In this document: positions 25,057-40,204 of the stretch, one piece after another
Layout of the letters: the number at the start of each line of letters is the position of its first letter
Position numbering within the stretch: position 1 is the stretch's first letter
Assembly: GCF_900115095.1 (NCBI RefSeq)
Contig: NZ_FOVH01000001.1
Coordinates: 744,001-808,000, forward strand
DNA: 64,000 nucleotides
Reading direction: 5' to 3'
Source: Actinomadura madurae
Lineage (GTDB): Bacteria; Actinomycetota; Actinomycetes; Streptosporangiales; Streptosporangiaceae
Made by a program: the position numbers and the translations under genes
Notes under the pieces: model-generated
Seen by the model: only the letters and a program-made list of their open reading frames with translations
What the model was told of the DNA's origin: nothing
The model's database searches: none

Positions 25057-25658
25057 TCCGGATCCTGCTCGCCGACGACGAGCACCTCATCCGCGGCGCC
25101 GTCGCCGCCCTGCTCGGCCTCGAACCCGACCTGGAGGTCGTCGCGGAGGCCGGCCGCGGCGACGAGGTCGCCGCCGCCGTCGGCGCGCACGACCCCGACG
25201 TGGCCGTCCTCGACATCGAGATGCCCGGCGCGGACGGGCTCACCGTCGCCGAGGAGCTGCACGCGTCCGGCGCCCGCTGCGCGGTCTGCATCCTCACGAG
25301 CTTCGGCCGCCCCGGCTACCTGCGCCGCGCCATGGCCGCCGGGGTCCGCGGCTTCGTCGCCAAGGACGCCCCCACGCAGGAGCTCGCCACCGCCATCCGC
25401 AAGATCCACGCGGGCGGGCGCTACCTGGACGCCGAGCTCGCCGCGGGCGCCATGGCCGCCGGCGACAACCCGCTCACCGAGCGCGAGCGCGAGATCCTCC
25501 GCCTCACCGGCACCGGCGCCGAGACCGCCCGCATCGCCGCCCGGCTGCACCTGTCCGAGGGCACCGTCCGCAACTACCTCTCCTCCGCCATGGCCAAGCT
25601 CGGCGAGCCCACCCGCGCCGCCGCCGCCCGCGCCGCGAAGGAGATGGGCTGGATCTGA
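25053..25658 (+). CDS. LuxR/NarL-family response regulator (DesR-like)
   Basis: This 201-residue regulator has a receiver domain (1-120) with acidic pocket Asp8/Asp9, phospho-acceptor Asp54 (VLDIEMPG) and conserved Lys in FVAKDAP. A LuxR helix-turn-helix occupies about 135-195 (LTEREREILRLTGTGAETARIAARLHLSEGTVRNYL, in two parts). GTG start inside the kinase stop (GTGA) indicates coupled translation with its cognate kinase. It likely activates the upstream ABC operon. The ATGAC palindrome there, however, looks like a TetR site rather than a LuxR site. Confidence 0.9.
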   Translation: MIRILLADDEHLIRGAVAALLGLEPDLEVVAEAGRGDEVAAAVGAHDPDVAVLDIEMPGADGLTVAEELHASGARCAVCILTSFGRPGYLRRAMAAGVRGFVAKDAPTQELATAIRKIHAGGRYLDAELAAGAMAAGDNPLTEREREILRLTGTGAETARIAARLHLSEGTVRNYLSSAMAKLGEPTRAAAARAAKEMGWI

Positions 25659-25674
25659 CCGCCCCGCCGGGCCT

Positions 25675-25680
25675 TAACCT
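25675..25680 (+). promoter_or_regulatory. -10-like TAACCT, probable leaderless start
   Basis: TAACCT ends 6 nt before the GTG of the aminotransferase gene, with no Shine-Dalgarno between. Confidence 0.4.
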
Positions 25681-25686
25681 TGTGGC

Positions 25687-26847
25687 GTGAGTGAGCCACT
25701 GGTCGAGCGCATGCAGGGTTTCGGTGAGACGATCTTCGCTGAGATGTCGGCGCTCGCCGTCCGGACGGGGTCCATCAATCTGGGCCAGGGGTTCCCCGAC
25801 ACCTCGGGCCCGGCGGCGATGCTGGACGCGGCGGTGGAGGCGATCCGGTCGGGGGGCAACCAGTACCCGCCCGGGCCGGGACTGCCGGAGCTGCGGGAGG
25901 CGGTGGCGGCGCAGCGGCTGGAGCGGTACGGGCTGGAGTACGACCCGGCGACCGAGGTGTTCGTGACCGTGGGGGCGACCGAGGGCATCGCGGCCTCGGT
26001 GCTCTCCCTGGTGGGCTCCGGTGAGGTCATCGTGTTCGAGCCGTACTACGACTCGTACGCGGCCGTGATCGCGCTCGCCGGGGCCGCGCGCCGGCCCGTC
26101 ATGCTGCGCCCGGTCGAGGGCCGCTTCACCTTCGACCCCGACGAGCTGCGCGCCGCCGTCGGCCCCCGCACCCGGGCGATCCTGGTGAACTCGCCGCACA
26201 ACCCCGCCGGGACCGTGTTCACGCGCGCCGAGCTGGAGGCCATCGCGGACGTCTGCCGCGAGCACGACCTCGTCGCGATCACCGACGAGGTGTACGAGTA
26301 CCTGACGTTCGACGAGACCGAGCACATCCCCCTGGCGACGCTCGACGGCATGCGCGAGCGGACGGTGTCGGTGTCGTCCGCGGGCAAGTCGTTCTCCGTC
26401 ACCGGATGGAAGACCGGCTGGGTGACGGCGCCCGCGCCGTACATCCGGGCCGTCCAGACGGTGAAGCAGTTCCTCACCTACGCGGTCAGCGCCCCCTACC
26501 AGCGGGCCGCCGCGTACGCGCTGCGCAACGAGATCCCGTGGGCGGAGGAGCTGCGCAAGTCGCTCCAGGCCAAGCGGGACCGCCTCATCGCCGGACTCGA
26601 GACGGCCGGGTTCACCGCCTACCGCCCGCAGGGCACGTACTTCGTCCAGGCCGACATCCGCCCGCTCGGCTTCACCGACGGCATGGAACTGGCCCGCGCC
26701 CTGCCGGAGAAGGCCGGCGTCGTCGCCATCCCGACGCAGGTGTTCTACGACCACGCCGACGCGGGCGCCCACTTCGTCCGCTTCGCGTTCTGCAAGAAGG
26801 ACGAGGTCATCGACGAGGCCGTCGAGCGCCTCGCCCGGCTGCGCTGA
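25687..26847 (+). CDS. Class I/II PLP aminotransferase, DapC-like
   Basis: This 386-residue cytoplasmic enzyme has NLGQGFPD near 31-38, YPPGPGLPELR, NSPHNPAG, TDEVYEYL and the PLP Schiff-base Lys234 in SSAGKSFSVTGWK. The N-terminus (FAEMSALAVRTGSINLGQGFPD, in two parts) closely resembles mycobacterial DapC, the succinyl-diaminopimelate aminotransferase of lysine/peptidoglycan synthesis. Kynurenine or methionine aminotransferases share this fold, so substrate is not certain. The GTG start follows a -10-like hexamer by 6 nt, consistent with a leaderless mRNA. Confidence 0.82.
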   Translation: MSEPLVERMQGFGETIFAEMSALAVRTGSINLGQGFPDTSGPAAMLDAAVEAIRSGGNQYPPGPGLPELREAVAAQRLERYGLEYDPATEVFVTVGATEGIAASVLSLVGSGEVIVFEPYYDSYAAVIALAGAARRPVMLRPVEGRFTFDPDELRAAVGPRTRAILVNSPHNPAGTVFTRAELEAIADVCREHDLVAITDEVYEYLTFDETEHIPLATLDGMRERTVSVSSAGKSFSVTGWKTGWVTAPAPYIRAVQTVKQFLTYAVSAPYQRAAAYALRNEIPWAEELRKSLQAKRDRLIAGLETAGFTAYRPQGTYFVQADIRPLGFTDGMELARALPEKAGVVAIPTQVFYDHADAGAHFVRFAFCKKDEVIDEAVERLARLR

Positions 26848-26919
26848 CTGTCGGAATCTGCCGAAGAACCGGCGCCCGCTGGGCGGATTTCGCCCGTGAG
26901 CGCCGCACTCCAGGCGGGT

Positions 26920-26925
26920 TAGCGT
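26920..26925 (+). promoter_or_regulatory. -10-like TAGCGT, probable leaderless start
   Basis: TAGCGT ends 6 nt before the GTG of the carbamate kinase gene. This is the same spacing as at the aminotransferase 1.2 kb upstream. Confidence 0.4.
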
Positions 26926-26931
26926 CCGTCC

Positions 26932-27924
26932 GTGACGTGGAACGGCGGGACGCTCAACGGCGAGCGGATCCTGATCGCGCTCGGCGGCAACGCGATGACC
27001 GCGCCGGACGGCAGCGCCGCGCCGGACGCGCAGGCGGCGGCGATCGAGGCCGCGATGGACCCGGTGGCCGACCTGGTGGCGGCGGGCGCGCGGGTCGCGC
27101 TCACGCACGGGAACGGGCCGCAGGTCGGCAACCTGCTGATCAAGAACCAGCTCGCGGCGGGCGTGGTGCCGCCCGTCCCGCTGGACTGGTGCGGCGCGCA
27201 GACCCAGGCCACCGTCGGCGTGATGATCATGAACGCGCTGGAGCGGGCCCTCGCCGCGCGCGGCGCCGCCCGCCCGGTGTCCACGGTCGTCACGCGGACG
27301 CTCGTGGACGCCTCCGACCCCGGGTTCACCGCCCCCGCCAAGCCGATCGGGCGGTACTTCCCCGAGGAGGAGGCGCACCGGGCCATGGCGCGCGGCGAGG
27401 CGTGGAAGCGGTTCGGGGACCGGGGCTGGCGGCGCGTCGTCGCCTCGCCCGAGCCGCTGGAGATCCTGGACGCGCCCGCCGCGGCGGCCCTGCTCGACGC
27501 CGGGCACGTCGTCGTCGCCGCGGGCGGCGGGGGAGCGCCGGTGGTACGGGCGGACGGGACGCTGCGCGGCGTCGAGGCCGTCGTCGACAAGGACCTGGCG
27601 GCGCAGCTGCTGGCGCGCCGCCTCGGCGCCACCACGCTGGTGATCGCCACCGACGTGGAGAACGCGATGGCCGGCTTCGGGACGCCGGACGCCCGCCCCC
27701 TGCACCGCACGACCGCCGCGGAGCTGGCGGAGCTCGCCGCCGCCGGGCACTTCGCCGGCGGCAGCATGGGCCCGAAGGTCGAGGCGGTGCGGCGGTTCGT
27801 CGCGGCGGGCGGGCGGCGCGCGGCGATCGCCTCGCTGCCGCGGCTCGGCGACGCCGCGCACGGCAAGGCCGGGACGATCATCGAGGCCCGCCCCGGGGTA
27901 GAGACCGATGAGCAGAGCAGCTGA
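26932..27924 (+). CDS. arcC: Carbamate kinase
   Basis: This 330-residue amino-acid-kinase-fold enzyme interconverts carbamoyl phosphate plus ADP with carbamate plus ATP. Hallmarks are LIALGGNAM near 14-22, [16 protein letters not shown], the KPIGRYF segment, [23 protein letters not shown] and [13 protein letters not shown]. Length is typical. No arcA or arcB (arginine deiminase route) is present. Instead a barbiturase/cyanuric-acid amidohydrolase family gene starts 11 nt downstream. The kinase may therefore recover ATP from carbamoyl groups released in an N-heterocycle pathway. Confidence 0.9.
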   Translation: MTWNGGTLNGERILIALGGNAMTAPDGSAAPDAQAAAIEAAMDPVADLVAAGARVALTHGNGPQVGNLLIKNQLAAGVVPPVPLDWCGAQTQATVGVMIMNALERALAARGAARPVSTVVTRTLVDASDPGFTAPAKPIGRYFPEEEAHRAMARGEAWKRFGDRGWRRVVASPEPLEILDAPAAAALLDAGHVVVAAGGGGAPVVRADGTLRGVEAVVDKDLAAQLLARRLGATTLVIATDVENAMAGFGTPDARPLHRTTAAELAELAAAGHFAGGSMGPKVEAVRRFVAAGGRRAAIASLPRLGDAAHGKAGTIIEARPGVETDEQSS

Positions 27925-27935
27925 GGAGCGATGAC

Positions 27936-29042
27936 GTGCCCGATCCGATCGAAGTCCGCAAGATCCCCATCGAGAGCGTGACCGACGCGTCCGGGCTGGC
28001 CCGGCTGATCGACGACGGCGTGCTGGAGGCCGACCGCGTCCTCGCCGTCGTCGGCAAGACCGAGGGCAACGGCGGCGTGAACGACTACACGCGGCTGCTG
28101 GCCGACCGGGCGTTCCGCGAGGTGCTCCTCGCCAGGGGCACCCGCACGGCGGACGAGGTGGCCCGCGTTCCGCTCGTGTGGTCCGGCGGGACCGACGGGG
28201 TCCTCAGCCCGCACGCCACCGTCTTCGCGACCACCGACCCCGCGGCCGCGCCGCGCACCGACGAGCCCCGGCTGTCGGTCGGCGTCGCGATGAGCGAGGT
28301 CATCCTGCCCGAGGACATCGGGCGCCCCGCGATGGTCGAGACGGTCGCGGCCGGCGTCCGCGAGGCCATGAAGATCGCGGGGATCGACGACCCGGCCGAC
28401 GTCCACTACGTCCAGACCAAGACGCCGCTGCTCACCCTCGACACGATCAACGACGCCAAGGCGCGCGGCCGCGACGTCGTCACCGAGGACACGCTGAAGT
28501 CGATGGACATCTCCAACTCCACGACCGCGCTCGGCATCGCCGTCGCGCTCGGCGAGATCGAGACGCCGTCCGCGGAGCAGATCCACAAGGACCTGTCGCT
28601 GTACTCGTCGGTGGCGTCCTGCTCGTCCGGGGTGGAGCTGGACCGGGCGCAGATCGTCGTCGTCGGGAACGTGCGCGGCATCGGCGGCCGGTACCGGGCC
28701 GGGCACGGTGTGATGAAGGACGCCCTCGACGCCGACGGCATCTGGGACGCGATCGCCTCGACGGGCCTCGGCCTGCCCGACCGGCCCCGCACGTCCGACC
28801 TCGGCGACCGGCTCGTCAACGTGTTCATCAAGTGCGAGGCCGACCCGGGCGGCTCGGTCCGGGGGCGCCGCAACATCATGCTGGACGACTCCGACGTGCA
28901 CTGGCACCGGCAGATCAAGGCGTGCGTCGGCGGCGTCGCCGCGTCCGTCACCGGCGACCCGGCGGTGTTCGTGTCGGTCGCGGCCGTCCACCAGGGCCCG
29001 TCCGGCGGCGGCACCGTCGCCGCCATCGCCGATCTGGGCTGA
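27936..29042 (+). CDS. Ring-opening amidohydrolase (cyanuric acid amidohydrolase/barbiturase family)
   Basis: This 368-residue protein is one of the small AtzD/TrzD/barbiturase family, which opens s-triazine or pyrimidine rings. The three pseudo-repeats each supply a Lys and a Ser: Lys41 ([10 protein letters not shown]) with Ser83 (VWSGGTDG), Lys in VQTKTPLL with the SSG of VASCSSGVE, and Lys in RQIKACVGG with the Ser of HQGPSGGG. Which substrate (cyanurate, barbiturate or another cyclic imide) cannot be settled by eye. GTG start, with GAGGAG upstream. It is probably co-transcribed with carbamate kinase. Confidence 0.87.
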   Translation: MPDPIEVRKIPIESVTDASGLARLIDDGVLEADRVLAVVGKTEGNGGVNDYTRLLADRAFREVLLARGTRTADEVARVPLVWSGGTDGVLSPHATVFATTDPAAAPRTDEPRLSVGVAMSEVILPEDIGRPAMVETVAAGVREAMKIAGIDDPADVHYVQTKTPLLTLDTINDAKARGRDVVTEDTLKSMDISNSTTALGIAVALGEIETPSAEQIHKDLSLYSSVASCSSGVELDRAQIVVVGNVRGIGGRYRAGHGVMKDALDADGIWDAIASTGLGLPDRPRTSDLGDRLVNVFIKCEADPGGSVRGRRNIMLDDSDVHWHRQIKACVGGVAASVTGDPAVFVSVAAVHQGPSGGGTVAAIADLG

Positions 29043-29119
29043 GCCGTCGAGCGCCGGAGAAACGGAGAGTATCCGGATAGTCGCCCACCGCGGTCGCCGG
29101 AGGTTATAGCCTTCCTGCC

Positions 29120-29815
29120 GTGTCCGGACTGACGATTCCCGAACCACAGTTCCCGGGGGACGACGGGAGCGCCGACCCCCGCCTGTGCGAGGCGCTCGCC
29201 GGGTACGCGGCCGGGCGCGCCGGCGCCCACACCGTGCTGCGCCGCCTCCAGGCGGCGCGGCTCCTGGTGCCGATCGTCGCCGTCCTCACCGAGGAGGAGC
29301 AGGCGGCGCCCGGCGAGCCGCGCCGGGAGAAGGCGAGCGAGATGGCGCTGCCGACCCTCATCGGCGACGACGGGCGGCGCGGCGTCCTCGGCTTCACCTG
29401 CACCGAGACGATGAAGGCGTGGCGCGCCGACGCCCGCCCCGTCACGGTCCGCGGCGGCGACGCGTGCCGCGCCACCCTGGACGAGGGCGCCGACGCCCTG
29501 GTCGTGGACGTGGCGGGCCCCGTCCCGTTCGCCGTGGAGGGGCTGCACCTGCACATGCTGGCCGAGGGCCGCCCCGTCCCGCCCCCGCATGAGGACCCCG
29601 ACGTCCTCGCCGCCGTCGAGGCCGCGTTCGGCTCCGACGGGTCCGTCAGCGGCGTCCGCGTCACCGAGGGGACGTCCGCCGAGGTGGCGGTGCGGTTCGC
29701 GGTCGTCCCCGGCCACGACGAGCGGGTCACCGTCCAGCGGGTGTCCGACCGGCTCGCCGAACTGCTGCGCGGCCGCATCGTCGGCGGCGTCGAACTGAAC
29801 GTCATGCGCAGGTGA
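29120..29815 (+). CDS. SseB family protein
   Basis: This 231-residue cytoplasmic protein has an SseB-like N-terminal domain (about residues 20-140: VLRRLQAARLLVPIV, ALPTLIGDDGRRGVLGFTCTETM) and a second part resembling SseB C-terminal modules (about 150-230). Its molecular role is unknown. In enterobacteria SseB is linked to serine sensitivity. A TATA-like hexamer (TTATAGC) lies 9-10 nt ahead of the GTG start, without a Shine-Dalgarno, so a leaderless transcript is possible. It is followed by the GlyRS gene, 60 nt away, and both point the same way. Confidence 0.72.
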   Translation: MSGLTIPEPQFPGDDGSADPRLCEALAGYAAGRAGAHTVLRRLQAARLLVPIVAVLTEEEQAAPGEPRREKASEMALPTLIGDDGRRGVLGFTCTETMKAWRADARPVTVRGGDACRATLDEGADALVVDVAGPVPFAVEGLHLHMLAEGRPVPPPHEDPDVLAAVEAAFGSDGSVSGVRVTEGTSAEVAVRFAVVPGHDERVTVQRVSDRLAELLRGRIVGGVELNVMRR

Positions 29816-29875
29816 CCCCTCCCGGGCAGGCGGCCTCCTCCTACCCTTGATGCCCTACCTCGTTGGGAGAACGCC

Positions 29876-32853
<2,978 letters not shown>

Positions 32854-32857
<4 letters not shown>

Positions 32858-33861
32858 AACCAGGTGATCGGCAGCCCGTGCGACGGCCCCTCGCCGAGGA
32901 TCCGCCGCTCCCCGCCGGGCCAGAGCCGCAGCGCCACGACCTGGACGGCGTCGAGCCGCGAGCTGTCGCGCCCCTCGAACGACAGGTGCGCCAGAGGCGC
33001 GGCCGCGGTGGCCGCCGCCCCGGCGTACTCGATGTGCCGGTCGACGCGGGCGCCCTCCTCGCCCGACAGGTACGCGCGCATCGTCGAGTGCCACACGACC
33101 GTGACGACCCCCCGCACGGGGGTGAGCCCGTCCAGGAACTCGGCCGCACCCGCCCGCACGACCGCCGCCGGGACCTGCGCGGCCACCTCGAACGCCGCCC
33201 GGAGGCGCTCGACCCGCGCCGTCTGGTCGGGCCACACGTACGACAGCAGCCTCCGCCGGGCCTCGGCCGACGCCGCGTCCAGCGGGTGCGGGTCGCATCC
33301 CCGCCGCTCCGCGATGGCCAGCGGCGCGTCCACCGGAGGGAGCCCCCGCCACGCGCCGGGCAGGACGACCGGCGACTCCGGCCCGTACGAGCCGGTCTCG
33401 TGCAGGAGCCGGAAACGGTCGGCACGCAGGTTCAGGCCCGCGCTGGCGCCGATCTCCAGCAGCCGGACCGGCAGGCGCGCGGCCTCGGCGACGGCGAGCA
33501 GCCCGCCGACCAGCGGGGCGGCCCGCCCGACCTCGTTGGTCTGCGGCGGGTCAGCGAGCCCGTCGCGGATCTCCGCCGCGTGCGCGGCCAGCACGTCCCG
33601 GAAGGCGGGCCACGCCTCCAGCGGGTCGGCCGTCCCCCCGGCGGTCGGGTAGTGCGCGGCCAGCTCCGGCACCCGGCCCTCCAGGACGAGCCGGTGCACC
33701 GTCCCCAGCATCCCCAGGACGAACCCGGGCCCCGTCCGGCCCTCCAGGACGTCCGCGACCGCCTCGCCCGGGTCGTCCGCCGCCCGCGTGAGCAACTCCG
33801 CGTACATCGGCGACCCGAGGTCGGCGCACGCCCGCGCCTGGGCGAGCAGCACCCTCCGCAT
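32854..33861 (-). CDS. DUF2332 family protein
   Basis: This 335-residue cytoplasmic protein of the DUF2332 family has no known biochemical activity. The GASAGLNL motif after LLEIG (near 150) looks like a methyltransferase-type glycine loop, and [12 protein letters not shown] near 260 is also characteristic. The ATG is chosen because GGAGGTG lies 6 nt upstream. A GTG three codons earlier overlaps that ribosome site. It is divergent from aroC by 80 nt and convergent with glyS. Confidence 0.75.
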
Positions 33862-33928
33862 ACCCCTCACCTCCGCCGACGAGCCTCTCAGATGGTGGAC
33901 GCCGTCACGGGCGGCGGCCCGGAGTCAA

Positions 33929-33934
33929 TAGGAT
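33929..33934 (+). promoter_or_regulatory. -10-like TAGGAT before aroC
   Basis: TAGGAT ends 7 nt before the aroC ATG, without a Shine-Dalgarno. It is the probable leaderless promoter of the aro operon. Confidence 0.42.
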
Positions 33935-33941
33935 CGTTCGC

Positions 33942-37142
<3,201 letters not shown>

Positions 37143-37249
37143 CCCCCGGCGAGGACGCGCGGACCCGCGCCCGGAGCGGACCACCCCCGGCGAGGGCGCG
37201 CGGACCCACCGGCGACCGGAGCGGAGCGCCAGCGGAGCGGAGGGCGACG
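37143..37249. repeat. Intergenic direct repeats after aroQ
   Basis: A segment beginning CCCCCGGCGAGGACGCGCGG is repeated about 41 bp later with small changes. It is followed by GGAGCGGAG and GCGGAGCGGAGGGCGACG, which resemble the core of the duplicated element at 47525-47707. It lies between convergent aroQ and a TetR gene. Confidence 0.5.
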
Positions 37250-37825
37250 TCATTCCTCTTGGGCTGCCCGTCTGGCCATGTCCTTGAGTTCGGTGACGAC
37301 GTCGTCGAGGGGGGCGACGTCGCGGTGGGCGCGGCAGAGGATGGTGGCGCCCTCGACGGCGGCGACGATGAGGCGGGCCAGGCGGGACGCGCGCTCGTCC
37401 GGGACGCCGGCGTTGCCGAGGCCGGTGGCGAGGGTGTCCTGCCAGCGGCCGAACGCCGCCGCCGCGGCGGCGGCGAGCTGCGGGGCGTCGTCGTGGCACT
37501 CGACGGTGACGGCGACGACGGGGCAGCCGGCGCGGAACTCGCTCTTGATCAGGACCTGCCGCCACCAGCCCACGAAGGCGTCCACGGCGGACGCGGCGTC
37601 GCCGCTCTCGGTGGCGGCGAGGATGCCGGCGTTCAGGAACTCCCCGGCGTAGCGGACGGCCTCCTCGGCGAGCTGCGCCTTGCCCTCGGGGAAGTGGTGG
37701 TAGATCGACCCGCGCGGGGCGCCGCTGTGCGCGATGACGTCGCGGAACCCGGTCCCGCTGTAGCCGCGCTCGCGGAAGAGGAAGGCGGCGCTGCGCACCA
37801 TGCGTTCCCGGCTGTCGGTCCCCAT
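37250..37825 (-). CDS. TetR family regulator (LmrA/YxaF-like)
   Basis: This 191-residue repressor has its N-terminal helix-turn-helix at about residues 8-52 (RMVRSAAFLFRERGYSGTGFRDVIAHSGAPRGSIYHHFP, in two helices). The ligand domain carries FRAGCPVVAV, characteristic of the LmrA/YxaF group that responds to aromatic compounds or antibiotics. It is divergent from a thioesterase gene. The 103-nt gap carries three copies of an ATGAC-type palindrome. A similar site is found before the ABC/two-component operon near 21961. Confidence 0.88.
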   Translation of the reverse strand: MGTDSRERMVRSAAFLFRERGYSGTGFRDVIAHSGAPRGSIYHHFPEGKAQLAEEAVRYAGEFLNAGILAATESGDAASAVDAFVGWWRQVLIKSEFRAGCPVVAVTVECHDDAPQLAAAAAAAFGRWQDTLATGLGNAGVPDERASRLARLIVAAVEGATILCRAHRDVAPLDDVVTELKDMARRAAQEE

Positions 37826-37834
37826 GGACCGATT

Positions 37835-37908
37835 ATGACATTCATCATATGGTCATCGCGTTGACCATGACGGTCGTCATGGAAAAAGCTGGCTATGACG
37901 GACGTCAT
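37835..37908. promoter_or_regulatory. Three TetR-type operator palindromes
   Basis: ATGACATTCATCAT (37835-37848), ATGACGGTCGTCAT (37867-37880) and ATGACGGACGTCAT (37895-37908). The last two are perfect ATGAC-N4-GTCAT palindromes with centres 28 bp apart, and the first has one arm mismatch. They sit between the TetR gene and the thioesterase gene and should mediate repression of both. Confidence 0.68.
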
Positions 37909-37928
37909 ACCGAATGGGGGGCTCTGGC

Positions 37929-38375
37929 ATGGAGACCACGGCGGGCCTGGAGCAGCTGAAGGAGCTGCTCGGCAAGAACGGGGAGGCGAGCTACGGCATC
38001 GGGGCGCTGCTCGGCATGACCGCCGAGACGCTGGAGCCCGGCCGGGTCGTGTTCGCCCTGGCGCCGCGGGCCGAGTTCAGCAACCCCCTCGGCACCGTGC
38101 ACGGCGGCATCATGTCGACGCTGCTCGATTCGGCGATGGCCTGCGCGGTGCACACCTCGCTGCCCGCGGGGGCGAGCTACACGTCGCTGGAGCTGAAGGT
38201 GAACTTCGTCCGGCCGGTGCCGCTGGAGGGCGGGCGGCTGGTGTGCGAGGGCACGACCGTCCACATGGGGCGCAGGGTCGCGACGGCCGAGGGGCGCGTC
38301 ACGAACGCCGACGGCAAGCTCGTCGCGCACGGGACGACGACCTGCATGGTCTTCCCGCCCGCTACCGGCGAGTAG
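37929..38375 (+). CDS. PaaI-family hotdog-fold thioesterase
   Basis: This 148-residue thioesterase hydrolyses acyl-CoA, often (hydroxy)phenylacetyl or benzoyl-type. The hotdog signature NPLGTVHGGIMSTLLDSAMACA lies in two parts near 47-70, with KVNFVRPVPLEGG following. The ATG preceded by GGGGGG is used. Another ATG 15 nt upstream lacks a ribosome site. By position it is controlled by the divergent TetR and is the first gene of a run with enoyl-CoA hydratase. Confidence 0.85.
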   Translation: METTAGLEQLKELLGKNGEASYGIGALLGMTAETLEPGRVVFALAPRAEFSNPLGTVHGGIMSTLLDSAMACAVHTSLPAGASYTSLELKVNFVRPVPLEGGRLVCEGTTVHMGRRVATAEGRVTNADGKLVAHGTTTCMVFPPATGE

Positions 38376-38409
38376 GGTCGGGGCTCAGGCACGGATCGAG
38401 GAGACCTTC

Positions 38410-39075
38410 ATGATCGAGCTCCGCCGCGACGGGGACGTGCACGTCCTGCGGTTCGACGCGGGTGAGAACCGGTTCAGCCCCGACTTCCTCGGCGAGGTCG
38501 AGGGCGCGCTGGACCAGGTGGCCAAGGGCGGAGGGCCCGGCGCCCTCGTCACCGTGGGCACGGGCAAGTTCTACTCCAACGGACTCGACCTGGACTGGCT
38601 CGGCGCCAACCAGGACAGGTTCGAGGAGTACCTCGGGCGGGTGCACGCGCTGTACGCGCGCCTCCTGTCGCTGCCGATGCCGACCGTCGCGGCGCTGAAC
38701 GGGCACGCGTTCGCGGGCGGCGGGATGCTCGCCCTCGCCCACGACTTCGCCGTCATGCGCACGGACCGCGGCTACTTCTGCCTGCCCGAGGTCGACCTCG
38801 GGATGAGCTTCACCCCCGGGATGAACGTGCTGATCACCTCGCGGCTGCCGAAGGCCACCGCGCACGAGGCGATGCTCACCGGCCGCCGCTACACCGCCGA
38901 GCAGGCGCTGGCCGCCGGGATCGTGCAGCGCGCGGCGGCCGAGGACGAGGTGCTGCCCGCGGCCGTCGAGCACGCCGCGTCGCAGGCGGGCAAGGACGGC
39001 GCGGTCGTGGCCAAGATCCGCACGGCCCTGTACCGGCCGGCACTGGACGCGCTGAACGGCCCGGCGCTCGGCTGA
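38410..39075 (+). CDS. Enoyl-CoA hydratase/isomerase family protein
   Basis: This 221-residue crotonase-fold enzyme is shorter than the usual 255-265. The oxyanion-hole elements are FYSNGLDLDWL near 55-65 and GHAFAGGGMLALAHDF near 98-113. LPEVDLGMSFTPGM lies where the second catalytic Glu normally sits. It resembles delta3,delta2-enoyl-CoA isomerases of the short type. GAGGAG precedes the ATG, 34 nt after the thioesterase stop, suggesting co-transcription. Confidence 0.82.
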   Translation: MIELRRDGDVHVLRFDAGENRFSPDFLGEVEGALDQVAKGGGPGALVTVGTGKFYSNGLDLDWLGANQDRFEEYLGRVHALYARLLSLPMPTVAALNGHAFAGGGMLALAHDFAVMRTDRGYFCLPEVDLGMSFTPGMNVLITSRLPKATAHEAMLTGRRYTAEQALAAGIVQRAAAEDEVLPAAVEHAASQAGKDGAVVAKIRTALYRPALDALNGPALG

Positions 39076-39157
39076 CCCCCGTGTCCCGGCCGGGAGGGGG
39101 GAGTAGGTTACGTTGACCGGAATCGGATTCGGTTTGCAGGGAAGGGGCGCGGACACC

Positions 39158-40204
39158 ATGCGCATCGGGATGGCGCTCAGCTACTCGGGCGGTTTCAAGG
39201 AGACCGTCGAGGAGCTGTCCGACTTCGAGAAGGCCGGCCTCGACATCGTCTACGTCGCGGAGGCCTACAGCTACGACGCGGTGAGCCAGATGGGCTACAT
39301 CGCCGCCAGGACCGAGCGGCTGGAGATCGCCTCCGGCATCCTCAACATCTACTCCCGGACGCCGACCGCGATCGCGCAGACCGCCGCCGGCCTGGACTAC
39401 GTCTCCGACGGCCGGTTCACCCTCGGCATCGGCGCGTCCGGCCCGCAGGTCATCGAGGGCTTCCACGGCGTCCCCTACACCGCGCCCCTCGGCCGCACCC
39501 GGGAGATCATCGAGATCTGCCGCAAGGTGTGGCGGCGCGAGCGCGTCCAGCACGACGGCAAGTACTACACGCTGCCGCTGCCGGAGGGACAGGGCACCGG
39601 CCTCGGGAAGGCGCTCAAGCTCATCAACCACCCGGTACGGGCCGACATCCCGATCCTGGTCGCCGCGATCGGCCCGAAGAACGTCGAGCTGACCGCGGAG
39701 ATCGCCAACGGCTGGGAGCCGATCTTCTACATGCCGGAGAAGGCCAGGGACGTGTGGGGCCCGGCCCTCGCCGCGGGCAAGGCCAGGCGCGACCCGGCCC
39801 TCGGCGAGTTGGACGTCGTCGGGCAGTCCCCGCTCGCGATCGGCGACGACGTGCAGGGCTTCCTGGAGTTCGGGCGCCCGATGGCCGCGCTGTACATCGG
39901 CGGCATGGGCGCCAAGGGCAAGAACTTCTACAACGACCTCGCCCGCCGCTACGGCTTCGAGAAGGAGGCCGAGGAGATCCAGGACCTGTACCTGGACGGC
40001 AAGAAGGACGAGGCCGCCGCCAAGGTCCCGCAGGAGCTGCTGGAGAAGATGTCCCTCATCGGTTCCGAGGGGCACGTCCGCGAGCGGCTCGCGGCGATGA
40101 AGGAGTCCGGTGTCACCACGCTCAACGTGACCCCGATCGCCGGCGACCACAAGGGCCGCCTCGCCCTGATCGAGAAGGTCAAGGAGATGGCGGCCGGTCT
40201 CTGA
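39158..40204 (+). CDS. LLM class F420-dependent oxidoreductase
   Basis: This 348-residue TIM-barrel enzyme of the luciferase-like group is expected to use coenzyme F420. Motifs include MRIGMALSYSGG, VYVAEAYSYDA, GILNIYSRTP, LDYVSDGRFTLGIGASGPQV and the C-terminal VTTLNVTPIAGD. The ATG follows GAAGGGG by about ten bases. An earlier in-frame TTG is less likely. The substrate is unknown. Its 3' end overlaps the convergent membrane-protein gene by 26 nt. Confidence 0.87.
   Translation: MRIGMALSYSGGFKETVEELSDFEKAGLDIVYVAEAYSYDAVSQMGYIAARTERLEIASGILNIYSRTPTAIAQTAAGLDYVSDGRFTLGIGASGPQVIEGFHGVPYTAPLGRTREIIEICRKVWRRERVQHDGKYYTLPLPEGQGTGLGKALKLINHPVRADIPILVAAIGPKNVELTAEIANGWEPIFYMPEKARDVWGPALAAGKARRDPALGELDVVGQSPLAIGDDVQGFLEFGRPMAALYIGGMGAKGKNFYNDLARRYGFEKEAEEIQDLYLDGKKDEAAAKVPQELLEKMSLIGSEGHVRERLAAMKESGVTTLNVTPIAGDHKGRLALIEKVKEMAAGL

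Noticed and set aside
26932..29042. Carbamate kinase as part of an arginine deiminase pathway
   Set aside because: No arcA, arcB or arcD nearby. The partner is a ring-opening amidohydrolase.
29816..29875. Possible T-box or other riboswitch leader for glyS
   Set aside because: Only 60 nt of leader, no T-box sequence and no antiterminator-like pairing.
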